The notes beneath the pieces were generated by a model, which worked only from the letters and a program-made list of their open reading frames with translations, made no database searches and was not told the origin of the DNA. The translations under genes were made by a program, and so were the position numbers. Of a stretch of DNA of 64,000 bases, positions 63,822-64,000 are shown piece by piece (the stretch's first letter is position 1; every line of letters starts with the position of its first letter). Location: the NCBI RefSeq assembly GCF_042675965.1, contig NZ_JBHTKJ010000012.1, forward strand, positions 231,038 through 295,037. Direction: 5' to 3'. The stretch is from Virgibacillus_R byunsanensis (GTDB taxonomy: Bacteria > Bacillota > Bacilli > Bacillales > Amphibacillaceae).

Positions 63822-63851
63822 ATAGTCCGCCCCACTTTCATATTGTCATGT

Positions 63852-63876
63852 TACCACATTCCCCCACTATCCACCA
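63852..63876 (-). promoter_or_regulatory. MraZ operator: three TGGNN boxes at 10-bp period
   Basis: On the minus strand TGGTG (63876-63872), TGGGG (63866-63862) and TGGTA (63856-63852), each separated by 5 bp. This is the known MraZ-box arrangement and lies 31-55 bp upstream of the mraZ start. A further TGGGG at 63834-63830 is out of phase. Confidence 0.75.
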
Positions 63877-63939
63877 CTAATATTTCAAAAAATAATTATT
63901 AAGTTTAGAAATTGGTACAAGTGTCCTATATTATAAACA

Positions 63940-63986
63940 TTAGAAAACTTGGCTTATCGCCAAGCCTTAATGGGTCAAGTAGGAGG
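63940..63986 (-). repeat. Two-hairpin repeat (family R), copy 6, partial
   Basis: TTAGAAAACTTGGCTTATCG CCAAGCC with the first hairpin (CTTGGC/GCCAAG) perfect; the second half is not recognisable before the window ends. It lies upstream of the mraZ promoter region. Confidence 0.65.
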
Positions 63987-64000
63987 GGACCTTTCCTCAA

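Noticed and set aside
399..63986. Family R repeats as a CRISPR array
   Set aside because: Copies are single, kilobases apart, with no regular spacers and no cas genes nearby.

Overview
This window looks like a chromosomal segment of a low-GC, endospore-forming member of the Bacillaceae. Gene content and order follow the Bacillus subtilis mraZ-to-rpmB chromosome stretch almost step for step, read here mostly on the minus strand. The sporulation genes (spoVD, spoVE, spoIIGA, sigE, sigG, spoVM), the mDAP-type MurE and the PyrR-controlled pyr operon all fit this. From memory, the short interspersed repeats resemble those of Oceanobacillus/Virgibacillus-type halotolerant bacilli, so that group is my best guess; the genus cannot be proven from this sequence alone.

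Layout, in coordinate order. 1-9 kb: yloU (cut by the window edge) diverges from rpmB, followed by spoVM, thiN, rpe, rsgA, the PrkC kinase/PrpC phosphatase pair, rsmB and fmt. 9.6-18.2 kb: priA, coaBC, rpoZ, gmk, remA, yloC and a Ca2+-type P-ATPase (yloB). 18.3-22.9 kb: rqcH, then a small accessory block (Ohr/OsmC peroxidase, LysR regulator, SAM methyltransferase) where B. subtilis carries sulfate assimilation genes. 23-34.8 kb: the complete pyrimidine operon pyrR-P-B-C-carA-carB-K-D-F-E with two PyrR attenuators. 34.8-43.5 kb: rluD-type synthase, lspA, ileS with a T-box leader, divIVA, ylmH, ylmG, sepF, ylmE, pgeF, ylmC. 43.7-46.3 kb: sigG, sigE, spoIIGA. 46.8-63.8 kb: the dcw division/wall cluster ftsZ, ftsA, divIB, spoVE, murD, mraY, murF, murE, spoVD, pbpB, ftsL, rsmH, mraZ.

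Genes are tightly packed, many overlapping by 1-17 nt with Shine-Dalgarno sites inside the preceding gene, so most blocks are translationally coupled operons. Expected neighbours absent at their usual places are murG and murB (between spoVE and divIB), def (between priA and fmt), rlmN (between rsmB and prpC) and ylyA (between ileS and lspA).

The most unusual content is intergenic. Four copies (579-657 bp) of a GC-rich element with terminal inverted repeats are each flanked by an AT-rich 8-bp direct repeat, so they are non-autonomous transposable elements (MITE-like). Each holds two related GC-rich palindromic arms facing away from each other. A second family of about 60-105 bp two-hairpin repeats occurs six times, and several copies of both families begin exactly in the T-tract of an intrinsic terminator or attenuator. 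A third repeat is seen as two 43-bp related stretches. Regulatory signals include a forespore-type promoter buried in a hairpin ahead of sigG, a terminator-like hairpin that covers the spoVE ribosome binding site, candidate Spo0A boxes before spoIIGA, and a three-box MraZ operator. I see no defence system, CRISPR array, prophage, tRNA or rRNA in the window.
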